Shown one piece after another: positions 53,403 to 61,154 of a stretch of 64,000 nucleotides of DNA. The stretch comes from BS750m-G62 sp964577175. GTDB lineage: Bacteria; Planctomycetota; Phycisphaerae; FEN-1346. Positions within the stretch are counted from its first letter, which is position 1. Each line of letters starts with the position of its first letter. Both the position numbers and the translations under genes were made by a program. The stretch is from the NCBI GenBank assembly GCA_964577175.1, contig CAZNYC010000002.1:1-64000 (forward strand). Direction: 5' to 3'. A model generated the notes under the pieces. That model did no database searches. It worked only from the letters and a program-made list of their open reading frames with translations, and was not told the DNA's origin.

Positions 53403-53537
53403 ATGTCATTCTGAGGCCCCGCTTGCGGGGCCGAAGCATCTCGCCGCCGGCCACGGCACGAGCCGTACCCGTGCCAGGGTGCCAGCGGCACGGAGGCGAG
53501 ATTCTTCGTCGGCCTTACGGCCTCCTCAGAATGACAG
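53403..53537. repeat. family B palindrome with an extra internal hairpin
   Basis: TGTCATTCTGAGGCC at the left and CTCAGAATGACA at the right. The middle holds an additional CACGGCACGAGCCG/ACCCGTGCCAGG segment also seen near 52540, making it longer than other B copies. It separates the DUF3450 gene from ttpC. Confidence 0.8.
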
Positions 53538-53617
53538 CCATGACCAGCGAACCCTCGCATGATGAACGAGAAGCGCGGCGGCCTGGGAAGGCCGCCACGC
53601 GGGGACCCAGGAATCGC

Positions 53618-54982
53618 ATGACGCATCGCCTCCTCATCCCGGTGTTTCTCGCCGCCGCGACGGTGGTCGCGTGCGCCGCCCCCGGGCGCGCCGCCGACGC
53701 CTCGGGCGCCGACCTCCTCGCCCGCGCCAAGGCCGCCCGCGCCGAGGCCGAGCGGGCCCTGGCCGAGGCTCGCGAGGACCACCTCCAGGCCCGCCGCGCC
53801 CTGGCGGCCGAACTCGCCGAGGCGTACGAGGCCCTTGACGCCGCCCGCGCCGAAGCCGAGGCCGCCCGCACCGCCCGTGATCGTCTCGAGGCGCAAGCGG
53901 CGGACCTCGAGCGCGCCGCCCCCCTCGCGGCGGACCGCGCCCGCCGCGCCGTCCGCAGCGCCGCCGAGGCCGTCGGGGCGGAGGTCGATCCCACCGCGCC
54001 CGTCGACGCCCTCGAGCAGGCCCTCCGCGACCGGCTGGACGAACGCCTCGCCGCCCTCCGCCGTGGCGGCGACGTCCGTCTCGCCGCTGAACCCGTCGTC
54101 ACCCGCAACGGCACAGAGGCGGAGGTGCCCGTCCTCCGCGTGGGCGACGTGGCGGCGTACGCGTGCGGCCCCGGCCGCGAGACGCTCGGCCTGCTCCGGA
54201 CGGGCCCGAACGGCCGGCCGCTCGTCGCCGGTCCGTACCTGCCGGAGGAGGGGGCGGACGCGCTCCGGTCCGCCGCCGCGGGCACCCTCGTCCGCCTGCC
54301 GCTCGACGTGACCGGCTCCCTCGCCGACCGGGCCGCCACCGAGCCGAAGACGCTCCGGGCATGGCTGGAGGCGGGCGGCCTGTTCATCTATCCGATCGTC
54401 GCCGTCGGCGCCCTCGGTATCATCCTGGTGCTGGAACGGTTCGGGTACCTGGTGCTGACGAAGCCGCGGCCGTCGCTCCTCTCGGACGTGCTCGGCCACC
54501 TGGAGCGGGGCAACGCGGGGGCGGCGCGGGAGGCGGCGGCGCAGTCGCGCAATCCGGCCGGCCGGGTGCTCGCCGCCGGCGTGGAGACCGTCGGCAAGAG
54601 CGAGGACCAGCGCGAGGCGGCGATGGAGTCGGCCCTGCTCGCCGAGGCGCCCCACCTGGAACGCTCCCTCAGCCTGCTCGGGGCGCTGGCCGGCGTCGCC
54701 CCGCTGCTCGGGCTGCTCGGCACCGTCTCGGGCATGATCGCCACGTTCGACACGATCTCGTCCGTCGGGACGGGGAACCCGCGGCTGCTCTCGGGCGGCA
54801 TCAGCGAGGCCCTCATCACCACGCAGTTGGGCCTGATGGTGGCCATCCCGCTGCTCCTGGCCCACGCGGGACTGGAACGGTGGGTCCAGCGCCGCGAGGC
54901 GATGCTCGAACACCAGGCCATCCAGGTGTTCGGCGTCCAGCGGGGCGAGAGTGACGAAGGCGACGAGGCGGACGCGCCATGA
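53618..54982 (+). CDS. TtpC-like MotA/TolQ/ExbB proton-channel protein
   Basis: This 454-residue inner-membrane protein has a signal-peptide-like N-terminus, a periplasmic coiled-coil region (about residues 28-125, very rich in Ala, Glu and Arg) and a beta region. The C-terminal ExbB/TolQ domain (about 255-440) has membrane segments GLFIYPIVAVGALGIILVLE, LLGALAGVAPLLGLLGTVSG and ALITTQLGLMVAIPLLLAHAG. This is the TtpC architecture, which supports a second ExbB-type motor in Vibrio. It acts with the following ExbB, ExbD and TonB. ATG 53618 has CAGGA 7 nt upstream. Confidence 0.87.
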   Translation: MTHRLLIPVFLAAATVVACAAPGRAADASGADLLARAKAARAEAERALAEAREDHLQARRALAAELAEAYEALDAARAEAEAARTARDRLEAQAADLERAAPLAADRARRAVRSAAEAVGAEVDPTAPVDALEQALRDRLDERLAALRRGGDVRLAAEPVVTRNGTEAEVPVLRVGDVAAYACGPGRETLGLLRTGPNGRPLVAGPYLPEEGADALRSAAAGTLVRLPLDVTGSLADRAATEPKTLRAWLEAGGLFIYPIVAVGALGIILVLERFGYLVLTKPRPSLLSDVLGHLERGNAGAAREAAAQSRNPAGRVLAAGVETVGKSEDQREAAMESALLAEAPHLERSLSLLGALAGVAPLLGLLGTVSGMIATFDTISSVGTGNPRLLSGGISEALITTQLGLMVAIPLLLAHAGLERWVQRREAMLEHQAIQVFGVQRGESDEGDEADAP

Positions 54983-55007
54983 GCCCCTTGACGCAGAAGC
55001 CACACTT

Positions 55008-55122
55008 CGTGCGCGGCGGGTCGGAGCCTGTCCCGAGCGCAGCCGAGGGATCTCCGCCGCGCAAAGGCGACATCGACGATTCGGGCGCGGTGGGTGCGGA
55101 GACCCACCGCGCCCCGTCCCGG
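55008..55122. repeat. family A element with another element nested in it
   Basis: The first hairpin GCGCGGCGGG...CCGCCGCGC is interrupted by GGAGCCTGTCCCGAGCGCAG and CCGAGGGA, a CCTGAGCGAAGTCGAAGGG-type element. The second hairpin GCGCGGTGGGT-GCGGAG-ACCCACCGCGC is intact. It lies between ttpC and exbB. Confidence 0.8.
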
Positions 55123-55139
55123 TGCGAGGAGCCGGACGC

Positions 55140-55631
55140 GTGATCGACCTCCGTGTCATCGTCGACTGGTTCGCCGCCGGTGGCTGGACGATGGCCGCCC
55201 TGACGGCCGTGGCCCTGGCCCTGGCGTACCTGGTGGTCGAGCGGCTGCTCGACATCCGGGCCCAGGCGCGGGCCGTCCACCAAGCGGGTCGGCCCGCGCT
55301 TCCCTCACCGGCTGTCGACGAGGAGGCGGCCGTCGGGGCGGGCGTGCGCGGCCTCAGGCGGATGGGCCTCATCCGGGCCTGCGTCGTGGTGGCCCCCCTG
55401 TTGGGGCTTCTCGGCACCGTGACCGGCATCATCGAGACGTTCGACAGCATCCTCGCCGGCGGGTACATCGCCGAGATGGGCGAGGGCATCCGCAAGGCCC
55501 TCCTGACCACGCAGTATGGATTGGTGATTGCGGCCCCGGGCCTGGTGGCGGAGCGGCTCCTCGTCCGCCGGCGTGAGCGGCTGCGGCGGCTTCGGCGGGC
55601 GGCGGGCCTGGCGGCGGAAGGAGCGGCCTGA
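55140..55631 (+). CDS. exbB: biopolymer transport protein ExbB
   Basis: This 163-residue inner-membrane proton-channel subunit has a short MotA/TolQ/ExbB domain with three membrane helices: TMAALTAVALALAYLVVERL, CVVVAPLLGLLGTVTGIIET and ALLTTQYGLVIAAPGLVAER. It starts with GTG 55140 after GAGGAG; a longer frame upstream merely crosses the repeat. Its stop TGA overlaps the exbD ATG by one base, so they are coupled. It energises the TonB protein with ExbD. Confidence 0.9.
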   Translation: MIDLRVIVDWFAAGGWTMAALTAVALALAYLVVERLLDIRAQARAVHQAGRPALPSPAVDEEAAVGAGVRGLRRMGLIRACVVVAPLLGLLGTVTGIIETFDSILAGGYIAEMGEGIRKALLTTQYGLVIAAPGLVAERLLVRRRERLRRLRRAAGLAAEGAA

Positions 55632-56041
55632 TGCGTCGCGGCACGTTGACAGCGCGGCGGGGCCGACGGTCGGGGGCGGCCATCGAGATTACGCCCCTCA
55701 TCGACATGGTCTTCATCCTCCTGATCTTCTACATCGTCTCGACCAGTTTCGTCCAGGACGCCGGTGTCCGCATCGACCGGCCCCGCAGCGCCGCCGCCCG
55801 CCAGGTGACCGCCCGCTACCTGCCCGTGGCGATTACGAAGCGCGGCACGGTGCACGTGGCGGGGCGGACCATCCGGCCGGACGATACGGCCGCCATCCAG
55901 GCCGCTCTTCGCGACACCGATACCCGGACCGTCGTCATCCAGGCCGACCGCGACGTGCCGACCGGCCTCCTGCTCCGGGTCCACGACGCGTGCTTCGCGG
56001 GCGGGGCCGAGACGGTGAACGTGGCGGCGCTGCCCCGATGA
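55631..56041 (+). CDS. exbD: biopolymer transport protein ExbD
   Basis: This 136-residue protein has a cytoplasmic N-terminus, one membrane helix with the proton-carrying Asp (IEITPLIDMVFILLIFYIV) and a periplasmic domain ending TGLLLRVHDACFAGGAETVNV, the ExbD/TolR pattern. It overlaps exbB by 1 nt. Together with ExbB it uses the proton gradient to drive TonB. Confidence 0.94.
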   Translation: MRRGTLTARRGRRSGAAIEITPLIDMVFILLIFYIVSTSFVQDAGVRIDRPRSAAARQVTARYLPVAITKRGTVHVAGRTIRPDDTAAIQAALRDTDTRTVVIQADRDVPTGLLLRVHDACFAGGAETVNVAALPR

Positions 56042-56072
56042 CATTTTGAGTCCGGTACGAGCAGAGTGAAGA

Positions 56073-56174
56073 TGTCATTCTGAGGCCTCGCTGGCGAGGC
56101 CGAAGAATCTCGCCGTGCGAAAGGCATCGAGGCGAGATTCTTCGTCGCGGCTTCGCCGCTCCTCAGGATGATAG
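56073..56174. repeat. family B MITE-like palindrome
   Basis: TGTCATTCTGAGGCCTC at the left, CCTCAGGATGATA at the right, with AAGAATCTCGCCGTGCG and GAGGCGAGATTCTTCG arms. It lies between exbD and tonB. Confidence 0.85.
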
Positions 56175-56204
56175 CAAAGGCCGTTCTGCGATTACGGATC
56201 TACC

Positions 56205-56960
56205 ATGAACACGGAACGCCAACGCCGCTCACCCGCCCGGCGCGGCCTCGCGCGCCACATCGGGGCCGCCGTCCTCGCGATTGCGCTGAACCTGGCCCTC
56301 GTCATCTTCATGGTGACGTGGCTCCAGCGAAGCGGGTCGGCCCGGCCGTCGACCACGCCCGCTGTGCCGCTCGAGGTCCGCCCCATCGAGCCGGAGGAGA
56401 TGGAGATGGCCGAGGGGCCCGCCGTCGACGAGGCCGTCCCCTCGCCGTCGGCGCCCCGGCAGCCGCCCCTGCCCGAGCCGGAGACGTTGGAGGTGACGGC
56501 CGCGGACCTCGCGATGCCGGAGCCGGCGCCGCTGGCGCTGGAGACGGCCCCGGTGGCGACGGCATCGTCGCTGGCCGTGCCGGCGTACGAGGCCCTGGCG
56601 GCGCCGTCCGCTCCGCCCGCGCCGCCGGAGCCCGCCGGCGGCGGCGGGGACGAGGCGGGCAAGCCGACCGTCGGCCGCCCCTCGCGCGGACCCGTCCTCC
56701 TCAGGCCGCCCGACCTCTCGGCGTACTACCCGCGCCGGGCGCGGATGCGCGGCACCACGGGCCGGACGCAGATCCGCCTGACGGTGGACGCGGACGGCCG
56801 GGTGACGGGGGTGGAGGTGCTCTCGAGCACGCCGTCAGGGGTCTTCGAGCAGGCCGCCCGGCGGGTCGGACGGTCGCTCTCGTTCCGCCCGGCCCTGCGC
56901 CGCGGGAACCCCGTGCCCGCCCGGGTCACGCTGCGCCTGGTGTGGAGGCTGGAGTCGTGA
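56205..56960 (+). CDS. tonB: TonB energy-transducing protein
   Basis: This 251-residue protein has one N-terminal membrane helix (HIGAAVLAIALNLALVIFMV), a long Pro/Ala/Glu-rich periplasm-spanning stretch and a C-terminal TonB domain. Typical residues are YPRRARMRGTTGRTQIRLTV (Y-P and G-variants), VDADGRVTGVEVLSSTPSGVF and SLSFRPALRRGNPVPARVT. It would transmit force from ExbBD to the receptor encoded at 50021. Its TGA stop overlaps the GTG start of the TPR gene (GTGA). Confidence 0.92.
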   Translation: MNTERQRRSPARRGLARHIGAAVLAIALNLALVIFMVTWLQRSGSARPSTTPAVPLEVRPIEPEEMEMAEGPAVDEAVPSPSAPRQPPLPEPETLEVTAADLAMPEPAPLALETAPVATASSLAVPAYEALAAPSAPPAPPEPAGGGGDEAGKPTVGRPSRGPVLLRPPDLSAYYPRRARMRGTTGRTQIRLTVDADGRVTGVEVLSSTPSGVFEQAARRVGRSLSFRPALRRGNPVPARVTLRLVWRLES

Positions 56961-58477
56961 GACGGTTTTTGACCAACATGCTTCGCGCCCGTGCCACGGC
57001 CGGCCTTGTCCGGCCGTGCGCCGCGCAGGGTTGTCATGCTGAGCGAAGCGAAGCATCTCGCCGCGGGAAAGGCGAAACGGCAACGGGCACGGCGAGATGC
57101 TTCGGGCCGCCAGCGGCCCTCAGAATGACAGCGTCTCGCGCCCGTGCCAGGGCCGGGCTCGTCCGGCCGCTTCGCGCCCGTGCCGCGGCCGGCCTTGTCC
57201 GGACGTGCGCCTGGATGCTGCTGGTGCTCATGCTGGCCGCGGCAGTCGCCCCCGCCGCCGAACCCGTCACGCTGCCGAAGGACCTGGCGGACCGTCTGCG
57301 TGCGGCGCAGGAAGACCTGGGCGCCGGCCGGCCCGCGGCGGCGATCGAGCGGCTTCGGACCCTCCCCGAGGGCGTCGAGGACCACGCCCTGCGGCACCTG
57401 GTGCTCGGCCACGCGCACCTGCGGCAGTCGGCGCTGGTGCCGGCGGCCGCGGCGTATCGCAAGGCCCTCGCGATGGACCCCCAGATGACCGAGGCCGGGC
57501 TCGGCCTGGCGCAGGTCCGCGTCCGGCAGGAGCGGTGGCGCGACGCCGCCGAGTTGCTCGGCAAGTATCTCGACGTCGATGCGTGTTCGGCGGACCTGTT
57601 GTCCCTGTACGCCCAGGCGGCCCGGGCGCTGGAGGACGGGCGGCTGGCCCGGCTGCTGGTGGAGAAGGGCATCGCGCGGTTCCCGTCCGACGCCCGGTTC
57701 CGCCGGATGGACCTCGCCCTGGCCGTTGACGAGGGCGACGCGGCGGCCGCGGCACGGGCGGCGTCGCATCTCTTGGCGCAGTCGCCGGCCGACGCGGACC
57801 TGTGGCGGCACCTGGCGTGGGCCCGCGGCGAGACGGGCGAGACGACCGGCCGCATCGCCGCCCTCGAGGCCGCCGTCCTCGCCGACCCGGCGGACCTGGC
57901 GACCCGGCGGGCGCTGCTGGCGGCGGAACTGGCGGCGGGGAACTGGCCGACGGTGCTCGCGCGCGGGCGGGCGCTGCTCGCAGGCCCGCTCGCCGACGCG
58001 ACCGCCGACGACGTCGACCTCATGGACGTCCTCGTTCGGGCGGCCGACGCCGGCGAGGCCGACGCCACGCTCCGCGCCTGGATGGACCGCGTGCCGCCCC
58101 CGAAACGGACCCGCGCGATGCGCGTGGCCGAAGCGCGCCTCGCGCTGCGAAAGGGCGAGCGGGGCCGGGCCCGCGAGGTCCTAAAGCAACTCATTGAAAT
58201 GGGTGACGCAGGCCCGTCGGTCTTCCTGTGGGCGGGGCACCTCGCGGAACAGGCCGAGGACTGGACCGAGGCCGTCACGTACTACGACCACGCCCGGCGG
58301 TTCGAGGGCCGCGACGGGCGGCTCGCGACGCTGTACCTGGCCCGGCTGTACCTGCGGCGCGGCCGCGACGCCGAGGCCGCCCGCTTGCTGCGCTCGTATC
58401 TGAAGGTCCGGCCGGAAGACGCCGTCGCCCGGTCGCTCCTGGCGCTCGCGGAAGAAGGCACAACGGCAACAGATTAA
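56957..58477 (+). CDS. TonB-system TPR protein with repeats inserted in its signal peptide region
   Basis: This protein is 506 residues from the GTG at 56957, which overlaps the tonB stop by 4 nt and has GGAGG 8 nt upstream. Residues 1-9 (MRRFLTNML) form the n-region of a signal peptide. Codons about 10-85 (56984-57210) are family C, B, C, C repeat sequence, open in this frame. The hydrophobic h-region WMLLVLMLAAAVAPAAEP follows. The mature part is made of TPR-like helical repeats (ALRHLVLGHAHLRQSALVPA, ADLWRHLAWARGETGETTGR, ATLYLARLYLRRGRDAEAARL) suited to protein-protein binding. Equivalent TPR proteins close Vibrio-type TonB2 operons. Translation could now start at ATG 57215 instead. Confidence 0.8.
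   Translation: MRRFLTNMLRARATAGLVRPCAAQGCHAERSEASRRGKGETATGTARCFGPPAALRMTASRARARAGLVRPLRARAAAGLVRTCAWMLLVLMLAAAVAPAAEPVTLPKDLADRLRAAQEDLGAGRPAAAIERLRTLPEGVEDHALRHLVLGHAHLRQSALVPAAAAYRKALAMDPQMTEAGLGLAQVRVRQERWRDAAELLGKYLDVDACSADLLSLYAQAARALEDGRLARLLVEKGIARFPSDARFRRMDLALAVDEGDAAAAARAASHLLAQSPADADLWRHLAWARGETGETTGRIAALEAAVLADPADLATRRALLAAELAAGNWPTVLARGRALLAGPLADATADDVDLMDVLVRAADAGEADATLRAWMDRVPPPKRTRAMRVAEARLALRKGERGRAREVLKQLIEMGDAGPSVFLWAGHLAEQAEDWTEAVTYYDHARRFEGRDGRLATLYLARLYLRRGRDAEAARLLRSYLKVRPEDAVARSLLALAEEGTTATD
56984..57210. repeat. repeat cluster (C-B-C-C) within the TPR gene
   Basis: CGTGCCACGGCCGGCCTTGT family C arm, then a full B copy (57031-57131; TGTCATGCTGAGCG ... CTCAGAATGACAG), then two more CGCGCCCGTGCC-type C arms. 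The cluster keeps the TPR reading frame open. Confidence 0.8.
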
Positions 58478-58801
58478 CGGCGCGCCTCACGCAAAGCCGC
58501 AAAGACGGCAACGACCAAAACGTCAAAGGCGACGGATAGAGTTACAGCAACGACCACATCTGTCATGCTGAGGAGCCCGAACGGGCGACGAAGCATCTCG
58601 CCTTGCCGCCGTTGGCTTTTCCATGTTTGCCCGTCGTTGCTTTTGCTGCCTTTGCGGCTTTGCGCCTTGGCGTGAGGCTGCCGTTGCCGTTCGCCGTTTT
58701 TCGCGAGGCGGTTACTTCAACCGGCGCACCCGGACGTGGCGGACGCGGAGGCGGTGGTTGAAGCACGGCTCCGGGCCGGCGGCCCGTACGGGGCGGCGGT
58801 C
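58478..58801. other. convergent spacer with large imperfect inverted repeat
   Basis: CGCCTCACGCAAAGCCGCAA near 58485 pairs with TTGCGGCTTTGCGCCTTGGC near 58655, enclosing half of a family B element (58561-58606; TGTCATGCTGAGG and GAAGCATCTCGCC). This is a possible bidirectional terminator between converging genes. No gene is visible. Confidence 0.55.
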
Positions 58802-59221
58802 CTATTCTGCCGGGGCCGCGGTCCCTTGTCCACTGCGAAGCCGCGGCACGAGCAGGAGGCCGACCAGCAGCATCGCCACGCCCGCCGTGGTGTACGAGGC
58901 GCTGAAGATGGCTCGGAAATACAGGTTCGCTCGCACCCGGTCCCAGTTGTTGAAGCGGAAGCGAATCTCCTCCGCCGTCACGGCGCGGGGCGACTCGCCC
59001 TGGCCGGCCACCTTCAGCGTACCGGCCTCCAGGTGGTCGGCCAGCGGCGTGCCGGAGATGAGCACACGGACCCGGTCACGGCTCTCCTCGAAGGGCTTGG
59101 CGAGGGAGCGCGGCGTCCACCAGTTCTCGGCGGGCGCCAGGAACGTCGTCAGCAGGTGGCCGAGGCCCGTAAAAACCATGATCATGCCGATGATGGTGAG
59201 GGGGTTGAGGCGGCGGCGCAT
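58802..59221 (-). CDS. small membrane protein of unknown function
   Basis: This 139-residue protein has a membrane helix near each end (PLTIIGMIMVFTGLGHLLTTF and TAGVAMLLVGLLLVPRL) and a soluble middle (about 30-105) with SRDRVRVLISGTPLADHL and IRFRFNNWDRVRANLYFRAI. There is no family I recognise. ATG 59221 follows GAAGGAGAA, a strong ribosome binding site, supporting a real gene. It is divergent from the sigma-54 activator gene. Confidence 0.72.
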   Translation of the reverse strand: MRRRLNPLTIIGMIMVFTGLGHLLTTFLAPAENWWTPRSLAKPFEESRDRVRVLISGTPLADHLEAGTLKVAGQGESPRAVTAEEIRFRFNNWDRVRANLYFRAIFSASYTTAGVAMLLVGLLLVPRLRSGQGTAAPAE

Positions 59222-59423
59222 GGGGGGTTCTCCTTCGCGCTGCGGACGTATGGGTTTCATCGGCGCATGCGGCGGCGCGGCGTGAGGCGCATCGGCCCCC
59301 GGGTGGCCATGCCACCCGGCGGGGGTGCCTTCTCGGGCGTCGGCGCGCGGCCGGCGGTGGATTCCCGCGGGCCCGCTCGCTACAATGCTCGAACCGTCGT
59401 GCCCGTCCGCGGGCCACCGTGCC

Positions 59424-60839
59424 ATGACCGAACCGACCGACAACGCGCTGCCCCGCCGGGCCACCGAGGCCATCCTCGAAAGCATCTCGGACGGTGTCTT
59501 CACGGTGGACCATCAGTGGCGGATCACCTCGTTCAACCGGGCCGCCGAGGAGATTACCGGTGTGCCGCGCGACGAGGCCGTCGGCCGGCGGTGCGCCGAC
59601 GTCTTCCGCTCCTCCATGTGCGAGGCGGCCTGCGCCCTGCGCGAGACGATGCAGACCGGCGAGCCGGTCATCGACCGCTCCGCGTTCATCGTCGACGCCG
59701 ACGGCCGGCGGATCCCCATCAGCGTGTCCACGGCCCTCTTGCGGGCCGAGCGCGGCGAGGTGGTGGGCGGCGTGGAGACGTTCCGCGACCTGAGCCTCGT
59801 CGAGGAACTCCGCAGCGAACTGCAGGGACGGATCCAGGTGGGCGACCTCGTCAGCCGGAGCCCGGCCATGCGCGGCATCTTCGAGATCCTGCCCCAGGCC
59901 GCCGCCAGCGAGTCGACCGTCCTCCTCCAGGGCGAGACCGGCACGGGCAAGGAACTGCTGGCCCGGGCGATTCACGACCTCAGCCCGCGCGCGGGCGGCC
60001 CGTTCGTCCCCGTCAACTGCGGGGCCCTGCCGGATACCCTCCTGGAGTCCGAACTCTTCGGCTACAAGGCGGGGGCGTTTACCGGGGCCACGCGCGACAA
60101 GCCCGGCCGCTTCGCCGTGGCCGAGGGCGGCACGATCTTCCTGGACGAGATCGGCGACGTCAGCGCGGCCCTCCAGAGCCGCCTGCTGCGGGTCCTGGAG
60201 GAACGGACCTTCGAACCGCTGGGCGGCACGGAATCGGTCCGGGCGGACGTGCGCGTCATCGCCGCCACGAACCGCGACCTCGACGCCCTGGTCGCGGGCG
60301 GTGATTTCCGCCAGGACCTGTACTACCGCGTGAACGTGGTCCGGCTGCGCGTGCCGCCGCTGCGCGAGCGGAAGGAGGACGTCCCGCTGCTGGCGGACCA
60401 TTTCGTCGAGCGGTTCAACCGCCTGCAGGGCAAGGCCGTCACGGGCGTCAGCCGCGAGGCGATGGCCGTCCTCCTGGCCCACGACTACCCCGGCAACGTG
60501 CGGGAACTGGAGAACGTCATCGAGCGGGCGTTCATCCTGTGCGAGGAAGGCCAGATCGAGCGCCGCCATCTGCCGGAGGAACTCCTGCCCCGCGCCGCCT
60601 CGGCCGAAGGCGAGGGCGACACCGGCACCGCCGACGCCGTGCCGGACGGGGGCGACCTGGCCTCGGCCGTCCGGGCCGCCGAGCGCCGGGCCATCCTCGA
60701 CGCCATCGAGCGGAACGCCGGCAACCGCGAGGCCGCCGCCCGCGACCTCGGCCTGCACAAGAGCACGCTCTTCCGCAAGGTCCGGGCGCTGGGCCTCTCC
60801 CTTCCGGCCCAGGACGGGCGGTCGTCGGCGGACGGCTAG
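59424..60839 (+). CDS. sigma-54-dependent transcriptional activator with cysteine-bearing PAS domain
   Basis: This 471-residue NtrC-family enhancer-binding protein has an N-terminal PAS domain (about residues 15-130; DGVFTVDHQWRITSFNRAAEE) containing SSMCEAACALRE, a paired-cysteine motif found in a subset of such PAS domains and suggestive of redox or metal-cluster sensing. The AAA+ domain has Walker A GETGTGKELLAR, the sigma-54-contact loop GAFTGA, Walker B GGTIFLDEIG and the R-finger region. A Fis-type HTH ends the protein (GNREAAARDLGLHKSTLFRKV). A sigma-54 promoter with twin palindromes lies just downstream, before the NifX-like operon, its probable target. Confidence 0.92.
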   Translation: MTEPTDNALPRRATEAILESISDGVFTVDHQWRITSFNRAAEEITGVPRDEAVGRRCADVFRSSMCEAACALRETMQTGEPVIDRSAFIVDADGRRIPISVSTALLRAERGEVVGGVETFRDLSLVEELRSELQGRIQVGDLVSRSPAMRGIFEILPQAAASESTVLLQGETGTGKELLARAIHDLSPRAGGPFVPVNCGALPDTLLESELFGYKAGAFTGATRDKPGRFAVAEGGTIFLDEIGDVSAALQSRLLRVLEERTFEPLGGTESVRADVRVIAATNRDLDALVAGGDFRQDLYYRVNVVRLRVPPLRERKEDVPLLADHFVERFNRLQGKAVTGVSREAMAVLLAHDYPGNVRELENVIERAFILCEEGQIERRHLPEELLPRAASAEGEGDTGTADAVPDGGDLASAVRAAERRAILDAIERNAGNREAAARDLGLHKSTLFRKVRALGLSLPAQDGRSSADG

Positions 60840-60942
60840 AGCGGTTTGACCACGCGTGGTGGCACGGTGGTTCTCCGTGACCACCGCGCCTTATCAGTCC
60901 AGGCCTCCTGCGCGGCGGGTGCGGAGACCCGCCGCGCTGCCA
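60835..60942. repeat. family A double hairpin at an activator stop codon
   Basis: GGCTAGAGCGGTTTGACCAC (the CTAG supplies the activator's TAG stop) leads into ACGGTGGTT-CTCCGT-GACCACCG and GCGGCGGGT-GCGGAG-ACCCGCCGCGC. The left flank is nearly the same as at the tsaE end (9918-9945). Confidence 0.8.
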
Positions 60943-60964
60943 TGCGAACTGGAAACGCCCAGGC

Positions 60965-61013
60965 GTCGCGTTATCGCGACGGTGTTTCGCCGCAATCGTC
61001 GCAGTTCTGCGAC
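60965..61013 (+). promoter_or_regulatory. twin palindromic enhancer sites (candidate UAS)
   Basis: GTCGC-GTTATC-GCGAC (60965-60980) and GTCGC-AGTTCT-GCGAC (60998-61013) share the pattern GTCGC-N6-GCGAC. Their centres are 33 bp apart, about three helical turns, and the second lies about 100 bp before the -24 element. A weaker CTCGC-N7-GCGAG lies at 61017-61033. Confidence 0.7.
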
Positions 61014-61112
61014 TTTCTCGCGCCGGTTGCGAGCACGTTTCCCACCCGTTTCATCAGCGCAAGTCATTGTCAAGGATGGAGTTGCGCGCTTTTCGGCCCG
61101 GTTTGGCTCCAC

Positions 61113-61129
61113 TTGGCATCGGTCTTGCT
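61113..61129 (+). promoter_or_regulatory. sigma-54 promoter
   Basis: TTGGCATCGGTCTTGCT: the -24 GG (61115-61116) and the -12 GC (61127-61128) are separated by exactly 10 bp, as required for sigma-54. It lies 26 bp upstream of the NifX-like ATG. Confidence 0.8.
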
Positions 61130-61154
61130 CCCTATACGGCGGAGGTGCGGGGCC

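Noticed and set aside
52526..56044. A 1172-residue minus-strand open frame over the DUF3450-ttpC-exbB-exbD genes
   Set aside because: Antisense shadow crossing several gene boundaries and repeats; no conserved motif.
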